This document shows, piece by piece, positions 63,790 through 64,000 of a stretch of DNA of 64,000 nt. Position 1 is the first letter of the stretch; the number at the start of each line of letters is the position of its first letter. The notes under the pieces are model-generated. The model had not been told where the DNA came from and did not search any database. It saw only the letters and a program-made list of their open reading frames with translations. The position numbers and the translations under genes were made by a program. Source of the DNA: JALYXI01 sp963795835 (GTDB lineage Bacteria; Acidobacteriota; Terriglobia; Bryobacterales; Bryobacteraceae); contig CAWCJC010000005.1 in the NCBI GenBank assembly GCA_963795835.1, forward strand, positions 68,930 to 132,929, in the 5' to 3' direction.

Positions 63790-64000
63790 GGTTAGATTCG
63801 ATTTTAACAAGCGGGGAAAACCCTGGAGCGGTTCCCACTCCCTTGCCGGCCATGGGCCAGCGCTATGGGACATGGCCCGGTACTACCGTGCCGGATGTGT
63901 AGCTGGTGGGTTAGTCTCGGGTTCCCGACTTTGGCGGAGAGTCATTTGATGGATTCGGTCAAGTTAGGCCCATGCAGGCCGACATCGGTAAACACTGTTG
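63790..64000. other. Region upstream of metH; no gene recognised
   Basis: On the minus strand TAAAAT preceded by TGT (63809-63801) forms an extended -10, 11 bases before the metH GTG. Further upstream lies a GC-rich inverted repeat (GGCCATG / CATGGCC, around 63850-63880). I find no open frame with protein-like character, no tRNA and no cobalamin or SAM riboswitch core in this stretch. Confidence 0.5.

Noticed and set aside
63790..64000. Cobalamin or SAM riboswitch, or a tRNA, upstream of metH
   Set aside because: The stretch is GC-rich with inverted repeats and a GGTTCCCG segment, but I cannot find a B12-box, a SAM-riboswitch core or a cloverleaf with plausible anticodon arm and acceptor stem.

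Overview
The window looks like chromosomal DNA of an Acidobacteriota bacterium, probably of the Solibacter/Bryobacter group. The pointers are a secreted VWA protein of the acidobacterial VWFA-related type, FecR proteins with a YXWXP-type region, GC-rich codon use, and housekeeping genes dispersed among small operons. This is inferred from gene content; there is no rRNA here to confirm it. I see no prophage, transposase, CRISPR array, tRNA or rRNA. Coding density is very high and many neighbouring genes overlap by 1-25 bases.

Layout. 0-6 kb: end of a nuo cluster (nuoD), osmC, a ROK sugar kinase, and a leftward xdhC / MobA-like / AsmA operon. 6-12.5 kb: a rightward run of thiE, two APC permeases, purC, cvpA, a Fis-type protein, gph and a HIT protein. 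12.5-18.8 kb: head-to-head response regulator and receiver-adenylate cyclase, a leftward cyclic-nucleotide-binding protein plus AI-2E-type permease, lactate permease, a class V aminotransferase and a BON-LysM protein. 18.8-22.7 kb: an ABC exporter (ATPase and FtsX permease) divergent from a TesA-type esterase, the order known from E. coli ybbP-ybbA/tesA. 22.8-29.5 kb: sugar kinase, GT-C-like membrane protein, a DapF-like protein lacking one catalytic Cys, nucleotide-sugar dehydrogenase, a FecR protein and a DUF481 protein. 29.5-33.7 kb: leftward argF-argG-argH-argR preceded by two ARG boxes, and a small CsbD gene. 33.8-39.3 kb: a TIM-barrel isomerase with three SDR oxidoreductases, then a GAF-PAS hybrid histidine kinase. 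39.3-48.6 kb: hydrolase, murI, DUF2071, methyltransferase, TPR protein, MacB-type permease, TolC-like protein and a proline-rich FecR protein. 48.7-53.8 kb: rplU, rpmA, obg, a serine-pathway aminotransferase with serA, and two small zinc-ribbon proteins. 53.9-64 kb: TPR protein, Gfo/Idh oxidoreductase, rhomboid protease, VWA protein, response regulator, secreted GH3 glycosidase and metH.

Two features run through the whole window. First, about thirteen genes without a Shine-Dalgarno sequence have a TANNNT hexamer 6-9 bases before the start codon, which predicts leaderless mRNAs. At three divergent gene pairs the two hexamers overlap in one decamer, ANNNTANNNT, placed between start codons only 23-27 bp apart. 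Second, at least eleven single-base frameshifts, mostly in short homopolymers, interrupt conserved genes (FtsX permease, pfkB, membrane glycosyltransferase, dapF, DUF481, argF, hydrolase, methyltransferase, tolC, metH twice). This is best read as consensus error, so these genes are annotated across the break.
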